Notes: generated by a model from the sequence alone, not told the origin. Shown: positions 22,240 through 34,474, counted from the first letter of the stretch. The stretch is 64,000 nucleotides of DNA from Asterias amurensis (GCF_032118995.1 NC_092665.1:1586001-1650000); one strand, 5' to 3'. Numbers and translations are program-made.

Positions 22240-24693
22240 CATATCACGAGCGTTCCCCCCCCCCCTCACCCCAATAGCCTATGTCGCCGTCTGGCTCAAG
22301 TGTTTTTGCCCCTTAACCTTTTCAGTGACTAAAGCCAGCAGGACCAGTCAGTTCTGACTGAAGGGGTTTTTTGGCCAGCGGACCACAAGGGGAACCGTTG
22401 CAATAGAAGTGTCCTCTAAATAGTAAATGAAATTCCAGGCCTGCGTTTATTATTGAAAAATCACACAAAACTAATATAAAGAACTACAGTTATATATTGC
22501 CCCTGTCAAAGTTTGCTAAATCTAAATCACGTACCCTCTCAAAATGACCAACACGCTCCAAACGACACGTGGGATTTAAACGGGTATTAATTTATCATGG
22601 ATTGATCGAGGGACCAGAGATTTGTTTGCCAATCTTTCTTGATTACAAACCTTAATCCACGATTAGTAGATAACGGAATGTTCTACACACTTGAGGAATT
22701 GAGGATAGGCACTAACCTAGACTTGATTCAAGTCCCATTCTCGTGTGAGAGGTCCCTAAGCTATTACCTCAACCATGCCTCAACTTACTATATAACAACA
22801 CGTAGCATACACAGTACAGTGCGCACTCGCCGTCAAAATGTGGTCCAGGTTTTTTTCTGGGGATGGCACGGGATTGGGACTTGAGTCAAGTCTAGCACTA
22901 ACCCTCTGCACGAGTCCAGACAACAAAATCAGAGTCGTTGTGTGACTTCAGTTGGAATATCGTCGGCTCCTCAGTGCTTAAAAGGCACTTTACACGTTGT
23001 CAAAGACCAGTATTCTCACTTGGTGTATCCCAACATGCATAAAATACCCAAAAATAACAATAAATTTGGACTCAATTGGTGATTGAGAAAATGAAAGAAA
23101 AAACACCCTTGATGCATAATGTGTGTTCTTTCAGATGCTTGAAAAAGGCTTCTGACCCAAAGTGTTTTATTATTTGGGTTGAGAAATTTATACATGTACC
23201 TCTTTCTCAAAAACTAGTATACGTTACTGCAGAGGGAGCCGTTTCTCACAATGTTTTATACTATCAACAGCTCTCCATAGCTCGTTACCAAATATGAAGC
23301 TTTTTTGGTAAAAAGTGTTTTGAGTATTACCAAATAGTGTCCAAGGTCTTTTGTCTGGGGGAAAGCGTCCCCTGATGTACCGGTGTTCAGCAATACTTAT
23401 TAAATACATTATAATGGTCGCAAGCAGAACTCACATGTCCAACGAAAGAAAATGTGTGAGGTGTTAAAGGTGTCACCATGGAGAAAGAAATAGATGGTGT
23501 CACCATGTTCACTCTCAATACGTTTTTTGTATTATTTTAATTTTGACACAGGGCAGACACGTGAGGTCCTCCCAATTGCACAATACAGGGCTGGATTCAA
23601 CGAGTGCCTGAATGAAGTCAGCCGATTTATGGACGTCAACGAGCGCGCCCTCAACGCCGAAACACGAGCAGGACTTCTCAACCACCTTGCCTCATCGATG
23701 CAGACGCCGGCCTCCGCGCCGCCGGCCTCGCCGAGTAACGGTGTCGGCACGGGGAGCAGTGGGTGGAACACCGGACAGTTTGTGCAGCAGAGTCCGAGGA
23801 AAGCGACACTACCAGAGGAACGGGTGGATGGTCGGGGCGTGGGGCGCCGTGGAAGCACGGTTGTCCAGCCGGTGAATCCCATGCCGCCACCTGACGCTGT
23901 GACCCCCTCACACGCTGGTGCAGCGTCAGCTTCAAACTATCCTACACGAATCTCTTCATCAAACAACCCAACATTACCACCGACGCAGCAGCACCCTCTC
24001 AGGATGGTCCAGCCGCAGAAATCACCCGTTATTATCCCTGCCTCACAGGGGGTGGCACTACCGATAAATCTACAGTCGCCACCAGCGGGTCATGTGGCTG
24101 TGGTCCTACCGGCACACTTACTGGGTTCATTCGTCGGTGGGCAGGTTGCCACTGGTCAACTTATTCCCTTATATCAGCAACAGGGTAGCGCCCCCGTCGC
24201 CAGTCAACGGGCACCGAGCTCAGAGTTGGTGACCATTCCGCCAGGGTCTAGTGCAATGTTCGTCCCTACACCTGGGAACAATCGCGATGTGAATCACGTC
24301 GATCCCACCGTCGGCTCTTCTTCAAACAGCAGGGGAGGTCGTGTGTTCGTAGCACCCAGCCCAGTTCCCGGATGTTCTCCCAACATGGGGTCAACCAGTG
24401 TAAGAATTGAGTCCTCTGCCCTGGCTAACCCAGAAAGACGGGTACCAGTAGCTACGAACCCACCAATCACGCCGTCGGGTGTGGAAACAATGGCCGCCAA
24501 AGGCACCCCTGAGCACGGCATCATCTACGCACCAGCATCACTACCTATGCAGTTCTACGTTGCGCCCTCTGCGTACGGTGCGGTAAGTGGCCCATTCCCG
24601 AATGGGCTCGCCTTAGCGAATCCGCCATCTTTGGCTTTGGATGCCATTGGAGGTCATTGGAGGCCATGGGGCTTAGAGCAGAATCAAAGATAA
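18760..24693 (+). CDS. HES4-like: Hairy/HES1/4-class bHLH-Orange transcriptional repressor
   Basis: Exons 18760-18801, 20378-20476, 21936-22026 and 23552-24693 have consistent phases and encode 457 aa. The basic region contains the family proline (KPLMEKRRRARINECL), and helix 2 is KREKAEILEQTVQLVKHL. The Orange domain follows at about residues 88-128 (QYRAGFNECLNEVSRFM, then LLNHLASSM). A long Pro/Ser/Gly-rich tail leads to WRPW at 447-450, the Groucho/TLE-recruiting motif. Family knowledge says such proteins bind N/E boxes as dimers and repress proneural genes downstream of Notch. The ATG chosen gives a 14-aa first exon. Seven residues follow WRPW, where HES1 has two. An alternative in-frame donor at 20455/20456 would drop seven loop residues. 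Assignment to the HES family is firm; the HES1/4 subclass is an inference from the Orange domain. Confidence 0.93.
19744..19988. mobile_element. Family B palindromic MITE, best copy
   Basis: The ends GGGCCCAATTTCATAGAGC and AGCTCTATGAAATAGGGCCC are inverted repeats. Subterminal GCTAAGCACAAA and TTGATAAAAACATGATTACC also pair with the other half. The length is about 245 bp with no coding capacity. It is a non-autonomous foldback-like element. Confidence 0.85.
20112..20347 (-). mobile_element. Family A MITE, partial and inverted
   Basis: Landmarks include TTGTGTGTGCTTTCAGATG, CTACGTTACTTCAGAGGGAG, GTTTCTCACAATGC and TTGAGTAATGACC, in the reverse order of the family. One terminus is missing. 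Confidence 0.7.
20535..20690 (-). repeat. GGTGCCC-family repeat in HES4-like intron 2
   Basis: GAAAGGGCAGGGGCACTAAGG and CAAGGGCACCAAGGATGACC (shared phrases trimmed at the ends) are the inverse of the tandem unit at 8866-9262. A second copy lies at 21685-21830. Confidence 0.55.
20695..20960. mobile_element. Family B MITE, diverged
   Basis: It starts GGGCCAAATTTCATTGAGCC and has AAGCTAAGCATAAC and TTTCTGCTTAGCAGC in inverted relation. It lies in intron 2 of the HES4-like gene. Confidence 0.55.
21176..21830. repeat. Tandem duplication cluster in HES4-like intron 2
   Basis: AAAGATTCGATTTGGTGGTTC followed by TGGGATTTGTTT and AAATTGATTACAAT (trimmed phrases) appears at about 21270 and 21442. 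A third start is seen near 21660. CTCTCAAAAA with TGTTGGTAAAGT also occurs twice. Units are roughly 170-210 bp. A GGTGCCC-family repeat closes the cluster at 21685-21830, about 105 bp before exon 3. Confidence 0.7.
22027..23551. other. HES4-like intron 3
   Basis: It holds a C run followed by about 33 As near 22193-22237, another C run near 22255, and a family A MITE at 22978-23352. The acceptor is TTTTGACACAG before exon 4. Confidence 0.6.
22978..23352 (-). mobile_element. Family A MITE, near full length, inverted
   Basis: It begins TTAAAAGGCACTTTACACG and ends AATAGTGTCCAAGGTCTTTT. The interior (CTTGGTGTATCCCAACATGC, GTTACTGCAGAGGGAGCC) runs in the reverse sense. The ends are diverged. Confidence 0.8.
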
Positions 24694-25329
24694 ACATGGC
24701 CCAGGAAAAGGACTTAACTCGAAAAGTTTCCAAAATTTGAAATCAGTAATCCGTCCAGTCCTTATTGTTTCAAATTAAAAAAAAAAAATGTATGCCGATC
24801 TTTATTATGAAATTGATTTTAGTTTTTATAGTTTTATATCAGTATGATTTGCCGAGGTGTGTTAAAGAAAATCCGTAAGCTGTCAACGTTTACGCGATTG
24901 TTTTTGGGTATCCTAAAACCGTGTACACTTTCGTTAAAAGAAAATACTTGGCAGCCGAACCAAATTTATGGGTTTCTGAACAGAAAATGCGTAAATTTCC
25001 ATAAAAAGTGGACATTATTATAACTATGTTTGAAAGTTAATGCAGTTTTGTTTTTCTTTTTGCTTTAAAAACCCACGGATATATTCCAAGTAGATAATAA
25101 TTTATAAAAACAATACATTCCGCACTCTATTGCAATTCCAAGATTTTACAAACCGATTAAAGTTAAATTAAAAACAAACTTTCCTCCTTGTTTTCAAAGT
25201 TCAGTTCGACTATGTACGGGGGAAAAGGCATGCACTTGTGTGCGTAAAGTTCTCACGTTTAGTGAAATAATTAGAGGTGAAATAATAACAACAACAGAGG
25301 GCGCTACAATAGAGCTTATCACAAAAATA
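24694..25329 (+). other. 3' UTR and downstream spacer of the HES4-like gene
   Basis: This is AT-rich sequence after the TAA stop. ATTAAA variants of the polyadenylation signal lie near 24774 and 25157; no AATAAA is obvious. The true end cannot be fixed from sequence alone. Confidence 0.4.
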
Positions 25330-25475
25330 CTGGGTATACGTGCGCTGTATGCGTTGATTGAGGGGCATGGTGGTCTAGCTAGCGCTCAAATTTGATCCCT
25401 AGCTAGACCAGCATGCACCTCGTTCAACAGATAGCGGTTACGCAATGGGTATTATTTGAGAAAAGGTCTGTGGAC
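25330..25475. mobile_element. Family D palindromic MITE
   Basis: A central TGGTGGTCTAGCTAGCG pairs with CTAGCTAGACCAGCATGCACC. The outer parts match the copy at 46678-46833. It is non-autonomous, with no coding sequence. Confidence 0.65.
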
Positions 25476-26084
25476 TTACTTGTTTGTGATAACTTTATAA
25501 TGGACTCGTCAGACTGTACACACGCAGCTTTGTGTTGCAGTCACTCTGTGGACATTCTTTTCATATGTACACTTTAGGAAGTTCCTGTTCTTTTACACTG
25601 TAAAAAACACTTTGTGGATGTGTGTATATTATCTACAGTGTTTCAAGTCAATACATTATGTGGACCTCGCTCGAAAACCAAGACGCTCATGAGTAACATA
25701 CGGTAATTTACGACTAACCATTCCTTTGATTTAGATTTAATTTAAAAGTACACTAAGTAATTTGATTATATTAATCGGACGTTGATTGGAAAATTGTGTT
25801 TGGAAACGAAAAACGCCCTCTCTCGTCAAAATGATTTTTCCGATGCTTGCTGTGGTTGACTGCTGTGCAGTGAAATGTTTTCTTATTTTTATCAAATCTA
25901 TATTAACTTTACGCAACTCAGTTTCTTCTATTTCAGATAATTTATCAAATCGTTCTATTTTTCTGTAATATCATATCATTATAAAAGAGATACTAACAAA
26001 CGAAAAAAGTATAAATAAAAGTTATATACAAATCAGAATAGTGTGTAGTTGAGTGTTGTTGAGATAGTTGGCCAGCAGGACCAT

Positions 26085-26333
26085 GGTCAAATTTCATAGA
26101 GCTGCTAAGCACAACAATTTGCTTAGCATGACATTATTCCTGCCTTGATAAACAAAGGTTTATTAACCAAATTTCTATTTTGTTACATATTGCTTGTTTA
26201 CTGGTATTCAGCTGTTGTTTGCTTATCCTGAAAATCACATGAAATTTGGTTGGTACTCCTGTTTTTATCGAAGTCAAAAATGTCATGCTAAGCAAATTTT
26301 TGTGCTTAGCAGTTCTATGAAATTGGGCCCATG
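26085..26333. mobile_element. Family B palindromic MITE
   Basis: TCAAATTTCATAGAGCTGCT and AGCAGTTCTATGAAATTGGG form the ends. The interior TTGATAAACAAAGG and CCTGTTTTTATCGAAG are inverted. It closely parallels the 19744-19988 copy. Confidence 0.8.
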
Positions 26334-27690
26334 TCATTTCATTAGTGAATGAAACGAGCCGCTGTGCTCGTTCCAGCCTAGACTTGATTCAAGTGCAAGA
26401 AGCGAGAGGTCCCTTAGCATTCCACCGTCAAAATGTAGCCATTGTGGCCCGGAGGTTGGGGGGGGGGGGTTCTGATGTTAGGCGATGGGAATTAAAATAA
26501 CGGGATTGGGACTTGAGTCAAGTTTAGTTCCATCCCTTCTCTTGCCCCCTTTCCACTCCCGCGCCCCCTGGAGTCCGCCCCTCCCCTCCCCACGCCGAAT
26601 TCCATTACATCGTTTCCACGCATCTCCAAGACCATCGACCCCTTGCTGTGTTCACAAGAAAAGACCCCCATCTAAACCAGGTGTTGCTTGTAAAAACTCC
26701 TTATAGATGTTCATGATCCAGGTTTCTATCAAAAGATCGCCAATCAATGATGATTGTATCATGCTCATTGATAGTTCCCAAACACTCCCTTTCCGGTGGG
26801 AATTGTCCTGCCGTAGTTTCACATCAGCTCACGGCAAGCCTCTCTTGTGTTAACGTTCATGTATCTTTTATCCCGTGCTGAGGAAAAATCGTTTTTTGAT
26901 GTCTGATAAGAGGGTTTATGGATGAGTCAAGATGCAGTTTGGCTCTTCCAACACCAGGGGGTGACAAATGTTAAACGGACCAGTGAAAAAGGACCAGTGA
27001 AAAAGATGGGGACTCGAAGTGAAATGACAAGACTGGTGTGGCTAGTCGCTAAAAAAATATATGGGCAAACTCATACTGGAAGTCATAATTCTCACGACAA
27101 TGTTGAAACATGGGGGAAACAAAATAAACCGATGTTTAAAGAAAAACCTTAAAACGTGGACCAATGAACCAATGAAATGACAAGCTATTTGATGACTTGC
27201 GATCAAAAAGATCAGAGCAAGTAATAAAAAACAGAGTTCTTTTCAGAACCGAGAAGTCCCCCGAAATGCTATAATCTACTCACTGGTAGTAAATATAGAG
27301 CAAGACAGTTCTCTACGGAACAACATCTACCTGACAAGTAGAAACACATTATGGTGTAACCGCAAACCAAAAATATGTAACTCCAGAATCACAAAGGTCG
27401 TGGGTTCACATCCCACCGAGCACTATGCTTGACTCTTTGTTCACGGAACTCGGGTATGCACTGAGTATACAGTGCTAACACACATGTGTATGGGTCAACT
27501 CAAAATGAATACTCTTTATCCCGATACAAATTTAACATCTAATATGCTACGTAAAATTGTCCATCAGAGCTACCCACTGGATTGGTAACGGCAGGGGTCA
27601 TACCACTCTCTGGGTCTTATCCTTAGTTAATTGTAAATAATTAAGGAGACGAGGGCTTTCATTCAAACTGGATTGGTCGAACAAGATCTT
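26334..27690. other. Gene-free stretch between convergent HES genes
   Basis: It contains a G run near 26457, a C/T-rich segment at 26520-26640, and a family F SINE at 27385-27545 with GTCGTGGGTTCACATCCC as its B box. No exon is supported. Confidence 0.5.
27385..27545 (+). mobile_element. tRNA-derived SINE (family F)
   Basis: A B-box-like GGGTTCACATCCCACC is followed by TTCACGGAACTCGGG, ACAGTGCTAACACACATG and CCGATACAAATTTAACATCT, in the same order as other copies. The A-box side is weak. Confidence 0.7.
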
Positions 27691-29048
27691 AGAGGTCGTT
27701 CACACGCCGTGTTAAAGTTGGTCTAAGTCCACTTAGACCGGTTCGGGTTCAACTTTTGTGCGTGTGAACGCAAATAAAGTTAGACCGGATCGGGTTTAAA
27801 CCCCAAAACTTAAACCGTCCAGCGAGGCGGTCTAAGTCTAAACCGGTTCGGGTTTATCTTTTAACACTGCGTGTGGACAGAATGACATCCGGTTTTAACT
27901 CACAACGGACGACCCATTGTGTGGTTCAATGCACACGCCCGGAACCCGGAGTGCTTGTATACGGTTTCTGTTGCCTCTGATGCTGAAAAGCACCGAGTAT
28001 TTATATTACTTTCTTGCCGCTTACCGAGTTGGCGAAACCCTCTCGATCAGTGTATGCAGTTTAACACAGGCCCACGCCCATGATTTATTAAATTCTTAAA
28101 CAAAATTATATTTTCCAAGCTTTTTTTTGTTGAGTGTCCTACAATAAATTGAAACTCCTTTTTTTATGCGTATACTACGAGCGCAGCGAAGAAGCATATG
28201 TTGTATTGCTTCTCACATGTACAGCGCTGCCATCCCATAGTGATCACTCTCTGATATCCCATAGTTATCCATCACCGATCCCGTGTATGTGACTTTCTAT
28301 TGCCGTCACCGTTACTAGCGTGCTGTACTTTCAATCTGGGAGAATGAACTGCAGTGAGCGCGAGGCTGTGTGTAGGGGAAATTCCCTACGCCAGCAATAT
28401 CACCACGTTGTTGGGAAGTTGGGAAAATACTGCAAAGTACATGTATTTACGTAACTTGCACGTGTGTAGTTGTGTTTATGAACGACTCAATCGGAATAAA
28501 AATCGCGGCACCAGCTTTTGAGAGATCGCAAATTCCAATCGATTGAAGTACAAACTAAAAGTATTTATTAAATCGGAAACAGTGGTATAAAACAAAACAC
28601 AAAAATGAAACGTGTTCTGTTTCATGGAATATGGACAATATTTTGGTGAGTTTTCTCGGCGGTTTGTATCAATATTTTGTTTGTTTAAAATAATTTCGAG
28701 TCGTGTTCATGTTTGTTTTAAGTGCCCATATCCTCCCAACGGTAAAACTGTTACCGCGTTCGATTGAGCCATTTGTATCAAATAATTATGCCCTGTCTGA
28801 TCATCCAGGGCATGGGGCACTCGGTATCTCGGCATACTCGGTGCGTGAATCTGATGAATATAGCCGGATGTTAGAGCAACGGGGTCGCGTCTACTTTGAC
28901 CTCTTAAAACCGAAGATAAACCGGATCGGGTTTAACTCTGTGCTGTCTGAACGCAATGGGTTTTTATTTTTACGACCACCCCCCGCTGCTCGTAAAAGTT
29001 AGACCGGTTCGGGTCTAAGTTAGTACGCTGTCTGAACATACCCTTAGT
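27690..29048. mobile_element. Possible DNA element with ACCGGTTCGGGT motifs at both ends
   Basis: Two clusters of ACCGG(T/A)TCGGGT phrases lie at 27730-27870 and 28915-29015. The outer ends, AGGTCGTTCACACGCCGTG and TACGCTGTCTGAACATACCC, are imperfect inverted counterparts. No transposase is recognised in the 1 kb between them. It could be one element or two related fragments. Confidence 0.4.
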
Positions 29049-29847
29049 CTCATTCAAGACATCTAAACCCAATTCACTAACCGCAACAAGTACATCTTTC
29101 CGGCTTGAGGGATTGGTCCCCAGTCCTGTTAATTGGTATAAGGGGAATGGAGGTCAGACTGCAAATAAAGAAAGGGGTGGAGCCCCCCCCCCTCCATCTC
29201 CACCACAGAAGAACAAAGTTGTCGCGTATGAAATAATTAATTGTGATATAATATTGGCAAGCCCCATCACGTGCTTTGTTGTTGTTGTTTTTAGGCGGAG
29301 TGGAGACACCCCCCCCCCCCCCCCCCCCATTCTGAGAAAAATTATAATGTTCGCATATGAAATAATTTATAGTTGTGGACGAAACCCAAGTGCTTTGTTG
29401 TAAGTTGTTTTGAGTAGCGGTATGGGTTTGTTCCGGTTTGGAAAAAAATTCAAAACAATACCATTAACTGTCTTTCCACAATGATACAAACCTTCAATTT
29501 TTTGTTTAGTTCCCAAAGAAAATATCCTCACAGTTAAGTTCCCTTTTGAGAAACTCAACAAGTACATCTCAGTGCAATTAGACCCCTGTATCTTGAAGGA
29601 GCCTCCCAGCTTGGCACACACAGTGTATTCAATGAAGATTTCTATGCCTATTGTTTTGCTCATCATCTGTAAAAAGCCCCCAAACCAATCGAAGAAGATA
29701 TCGCTCTAAGTCCGGTCTTATTGGCAAAACAAAGCCTTTGGGCAGACCAGCGGATCGAACCCAAGACTAAAGAACAAAATTGACTCGTTTGGGCGGGAGA
29801 GGGGGAATCCGACGCGGGTGGTAAAGTTTCCCACCAAGTTTTCCCGC

Positions 29848-30208
29848 TTAAAGCCACTGTGTGGGCCTTATTGGTAATTATCAAAGACTAGTCTTCTCAC
29901 TTGGTGTATCACAACATATGCATAAAATAACAAACCTGTGAAAATTTGAGCTCAATCGTCGAAGTTGCGAGATAACTATGAAAGAAAAAACACCCTTGTC
30001 ACACAAAGTTGTGTGCTTTCAGATGCTTGATTTCGAGACCTCAATTTCTAAACTTGAGGTCTCGAAATCAAATTCGTGGAAAAATACTTCTTTCTCGAAA
30101 ACTACGTTAATTCAGAGGAAGACGTTTCTCACAATGTTTTATACCATCAACCTCTCCCCATTACTCGTTACCAAGTAAGGTTTTATGCTAACAATTTGTG
30201 TCCACAGG
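29848..30208 (-). mobile_element. Family A MITE, near full length, inverted
   Basis: It opens TTAAAGCCACTGTGTGGGC and shows CACTTGGTGTATCACAACAT, GAGACCTCAATTTC and CATTACTCGTTACCAAG, ending at TTTGTGTCCACAGG. The termini are eroded. Confidence 0.8.
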
Positions 30209-31209
30209 ATGTGACAATAAAAAGTCTCGTTGAGAAGTTGGGTACTCAACAATGACAACATCACAGGTTTGTTATAAAACGGTCTGTATTATATTCAATT
30301 CATACATTGGGGCCATACAGCACCTTGGACAAAATGATATGGTACAATTCAAGTCGCTCACTCCGAGTGTCCACTCTCAAAAAGACTGGACCCTAAAAAC
30401 GTTTATTAATATGCAGAACAACCATTGAAATGTGTGTCATTTTCAACGTAAAGAGTGTGTACTGTTCAAATCGTCTCTAAATTACTAGTCCTACTGGAAA
30501 ATCTTTAAGTCGATGGGAAACTTCTTGAAGAGGTTCCAATATTAAGATCATGGCAACAGAGGACTAAGCCTCTTAGTCCCCTGTGGTAATATAGGCCTAT
30601 ACCTATTCTATTAAATAAAAAGTACGAGACAATAACGATGGCCAACAAAAACGAAAACTTTATAACTTTGTTAACTTTATACTCCAGATATACCAATATT
30701 TTGTACCATTTTACGTTTGAATTGATCATAGGCAACACAGGCAACACAGTAACACGGCTAGCCACTTCACTTTGGGTTTAATGGCATGGTGTTCCCGATT
30801 AAACCGATTCCACTGACATCAGAAGAAGCACTTTGATCATTGTGGATCTCATTTATCCTCACTTCGGTCAGCTATTGTGACCAATTAAGAACCAAATGAG
30901 AACGTCTTCAATTTCATGTAATCAGCCTTGATAAAGACACAATCAGATTAATTGGGGCCGTCTTGTAATTCCATCTTTGAATTCCTCCGTCTTTCCAAAC
31001 TCTCTTTTTTTTTGCCCTCTTGATTCTGATGAAGTCTTAATAGAGATAAGATGTTGCTGTACTTAAAGGCATGTACATCCTTTAATCAATAAGGAGTTTG
31101 ACATGGGATTTGGGATTAAGTCACACTGTCCAATTTATGCCTAATCCTTTGATACCGGTTTTGTTTTCCTTCTCAAGGTTTGAGGTGTTGGGACTTTGCA
31201 GACGTTTGG
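30209..31209. other. Spacer, no recognised feature
   Basis: This is AT-rich, unique-looking sequence with short chance frames only. No exon, RNA gene or named repeat is seen. Confidence 0.45.
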
Positions 31210-31370
31210 CTAAAGGTATGGGATACTGTTGGAATTTGTCAATGACTAGTAGGCCTATCCCAACTTGGTGTACACCAACGTGCATACAAAAATAAACTGT
31301 GAAAACTTGGGCTCGATTGTTTTATTGAAGTTGCGAGAAGGCAAGAAATAAACACCCTCCTTGCACCCAT
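31210..31370 (-). mobile_element. Family A MITE half, interrupted by a minisatellite
   Basis: GGAATTTGTCAATGACTAGT, CAACTTGGTGTACACCAACG and AAACACCCTCCTTGC are family A landmarks in the inverted sense. The element stops where the next tandem array begins. Confidence 0.6.
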
Positions 31371-31960
31371 GTTGGCATTTTGGATAAGCCATTTCCATCT
31401 GGTGCGTGTTGGTGGAAGCCATTTGTAACCACTTTGGCATTTTGGATAAGCCATTTCCATCTGGTGCGTTTTGGTGGAAGCCATTTGTAACCACTATGGC
31501 ATTTTGGATAAGCCATTTCCATCTGGTGCGTTTTGGTGGAAGCCATTTGCAACCACTTTTGGCCATTTTGGTACAAGCCGTTTCCAGCCACTTTGAGAAT
31601 TTTGGTAACAAGCCATTTGCAAACGTTGTGCATTTTGGACAATCAAGTCATTTGCAACCACTTTGGGTATTTTTGTCAAAGCCATTTGCAGCCACTTTGG
31701 GTGTACAAGCCATGCACTTTGTGTATTTTGGTACAAACCATTTGCAACCATGGCGGGTATTTTGGTACAAACCATTTGGAGCCATGGCGGGTATTTTGGT
31801 ACAGGCCATTTTCAGCCGTTTTGGTACGAGCCACGCATTCTTTGCTTTTTGGTATAAGCCATTTGAACTAATTATGGCCATTTTGGTACAATTGGGGCAT
31901 TGAGGACAAGTCATTCATAACCACTATATGCATTTTGGAACAAACCATGGCAATTTGTCC
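31371..31960 (+). repeat. Tandem repeat, 62-bp unit decaying to shorter units
   Basis: Three near-perfect 62-bp units (GGCATTTTGGATAAGCCATT, then TCCATCTGGTGCG) are followed by degenerate units of about 45-60 bp based on CATTTTGGTACAAGCCATTT. The array gives long open frames in several phases, which are an artefact of the repeat. Confidence 0.85.
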
Positions 31961-34468
31961 CAACTTTTTCAAATAAAAATAAAAACAGTCCGAAATTTGT
32001 TTGAGAACAATCACCGCGTTGCAACCTTCGGGATATCGATGTAATGAGTTAAGCCACAGGTGCCGTGTTTTTTAATCCGGGACCCGTGACCACAACCGCT
32101 CAATCAAGACCTTTGAATTTCGGTTCGATCCGTGTGCTTGCCCGCGGCCTTGTTTGGGGCCCTAAAATGAATATGTTGTAACCACAACATAATCCTTTAC
32201 AAAAGACACAGTTTTTCTTCGATTAGTTGAGGAGGGGGAGGGTAGGGGGGAACAGAAGATATCAACAGGCCCACACTGCATTGTTTTTCTACTTCGAGAT
32301 AAATTGCATAAGGGATGGGAGTGGCCAAGGGTTGTTTTAAAGGGGGGTAATACATCAGATAACGAAAGGAAGATGGCGATGTAATGGAATGTGTGGGTTG
32401 TATGGGGAAATTGACAAAGGTTTTCAGTCACAACGATGAACAAAACCGTGTATTGTTTTAATTTCGTTCATAGACAGCTTGTGATCCATGGGTAGCATGG
32501 AAGTTTGAACAAATCAAAAGTTAACAGCCGATTCTGGAGTCCGTAACAAACTTGGCCTTTTGAGATAATTGTAGAATGGACGCTGGAGTACAGTGCACAT
32601 ACCCAAACCACGTTGTCCACCATGTCTTAAATTGGCTCTTATGGCCATGTTATACATGAGGCAATTTACAGGCAACCAGTTCCAGGCAATATCCAAGAAG
32701 AGAAACGATTCACTTGGTGAATGTTCGGGAATTGTAAGACATTTTTTTCTGAAAATAATAATGACTGAACGTGCTACCAAAGTGGTCTGCAATTGGTTGA
32801 CTGTGTCAAAGTTGCCAAAGGCAGCCAATGGTTCACTGACAGTAAATCGTGCAAGGAGTTTTGTAAGCAACATTCACTTCAAGTCTGGACTGTAATCTTC
32901 AAGAACCAAGAAGTCTCACATGGTGTTACCGCAACCCAAATGATATACACAATGTATAAAGATTTCTTTCCAAAAATACTGTGTCACAATTCAATTAAAT
33001 ATTGGTTTATTTTATAAAACTACATCACCAAATAAAAAGTCAGAGACTGAGGGGAAAAAAGCGAGAAAAAAAAACCCCTGGTGGACACAAAATCACCCAT
33101 GAGTATAATGGTCACACGCAAGGTCCCACTTCTCAGAGCAAAGATCGAGCTTAGAATTCAGTTCCCTCGTCCCTCAATGACGTGTCCTATTGTTCCTTAA
33201 GAAGATGGCAGCGTTCCAACACACGCGAGGAAGGATTAAAGACGACAGGTAGATCAAAGGAACCTTTAGGTTTTGATCCACGTGAGAACATATCCGGAAT
33301 GAATAGAGCTTATCGATCGCCTTGAATGCCCGACACATGGATCGATTCGACCGCATTAATATTGACGGGTTGCAGATACACAACAAGGCTGACTTCAGCC
33401 CCCTTTTCACATGGGAACCGAAAACCAACGACCATCGCGAATTGGCTGTCCCAAAGATTGCAAGCGACGTCAGCCCTTTTCACACGAGAACCGAAAACCA
33501 ACGACTATCTTGGGGCGACAGTACTGTTGTCTGACACAAAATTTGTTTTCTTTCAGCGTCCAAAATAATAGTCTTCACCACCTCAGAGGGATCCGTTTCT
33601 CAAAATAGTTTACACTATCAACAGCTCTCCAATGCTGCTCTGTGAAACAAGCAGCTCGAGTCAATTACTTTAATTGTTTCAAATTCACCTTGTAAAAGTG
33701 ATACAGCGGTACTGCCTAATTTGAACAATGCGCAAGGAATGCAGTGTTGTAAAAGCAAATTAATTTTTGTAAGAACAAGCTTGGAAAGTTGTAGTGAGAT
33801 TTATGCTAAATTGTATCCGTGTTTACTACGAGGAACCATCTGGAACGCAAGTGGATGTAGAATCCCAATTTGTTAAAACGAAGCCTGCTGCTCGGGGAGG
33901 GGTTCATCAGTAACGGGCCGGGAGCCGACATAAGACAACAAAGGGCGCCACCAGCCGTCCCCTTTAACAATGCAGACTGTATAATCTAAATTGTACATAC
34001 AGTAGTTGCTTTGAAACAACAGAACCGAGACCAAGTGAGTTTCATGATTGAAATCTCAAAGGTTGACGACTACAAATATTAATATTACATTGTGGTTTTT
34101 TCTAGACTGCAGCGAGTGCTACCAAAGAAGGCCACTGTGTTTTTAAAACAAAAGTAGCGTTTGTGCCGTTTCGAATTGTTAACCAAAGTCTGTAGACTCA
34201 TGGAGGAATAGTTGGGATGAAAAAATCTCCAAGGCACATAAGTAAAGCCCAAGTTCCCCTCATGAACATTTCGTTTTCATTAACGCCATTGTTATTTTTG
34301 ATCTAGCCGATGTTAACCAAAAGATTACTAAATAAGAACTCCCCCTCCCCACCCGAGACTAAACAAACCGACCCTAATTCCATTCGCAGAACAAAATAGT
34401 TTTAAAAACACAAAACCAGACAAATCATTGGAATGAGACAGTTGTACTTTTACTTTTCACAATTCTAT
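31961..34468. other. Gene-free stretch downstream of the HES2-like gene
   Basis: The only internal structure noticed is a direct repeat at 33391-33512, two copies of a segment with GAACCGAAAACCAACGAC about 77 bp apart. A weak family A-like phrase, CTCAGAGGGATCCGTTTCTC, lies near 33582. Open frames near 32.5-32.9 kb have no recognised match. Confidence 0.4.
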
Positions 34469-34474
34469 TTTATT
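34469..34474 (-). terminator. Candidate polyadenylation signal of the HES2-like gene
   Basis: AATAAA on the minus strand lies about 485 bp past the stop codon. It is the first canonical signal noticed in the AT-rich 3' sequence. Confidence 0.4.

Noticed and set aside
31255-31914. Several long overlapping frames on both strands
   Set aside because: They are products of the 62-bp tandem repeat, whose periodicity keeps multiple phases open. The repeated peptide has no family resemblance.
32514-32873. 119-codon minus-strand frame
   Set aside because: No recognisable domain, no splice support and no similarity that I can name. It overlaps an equally open frame on the other strand.
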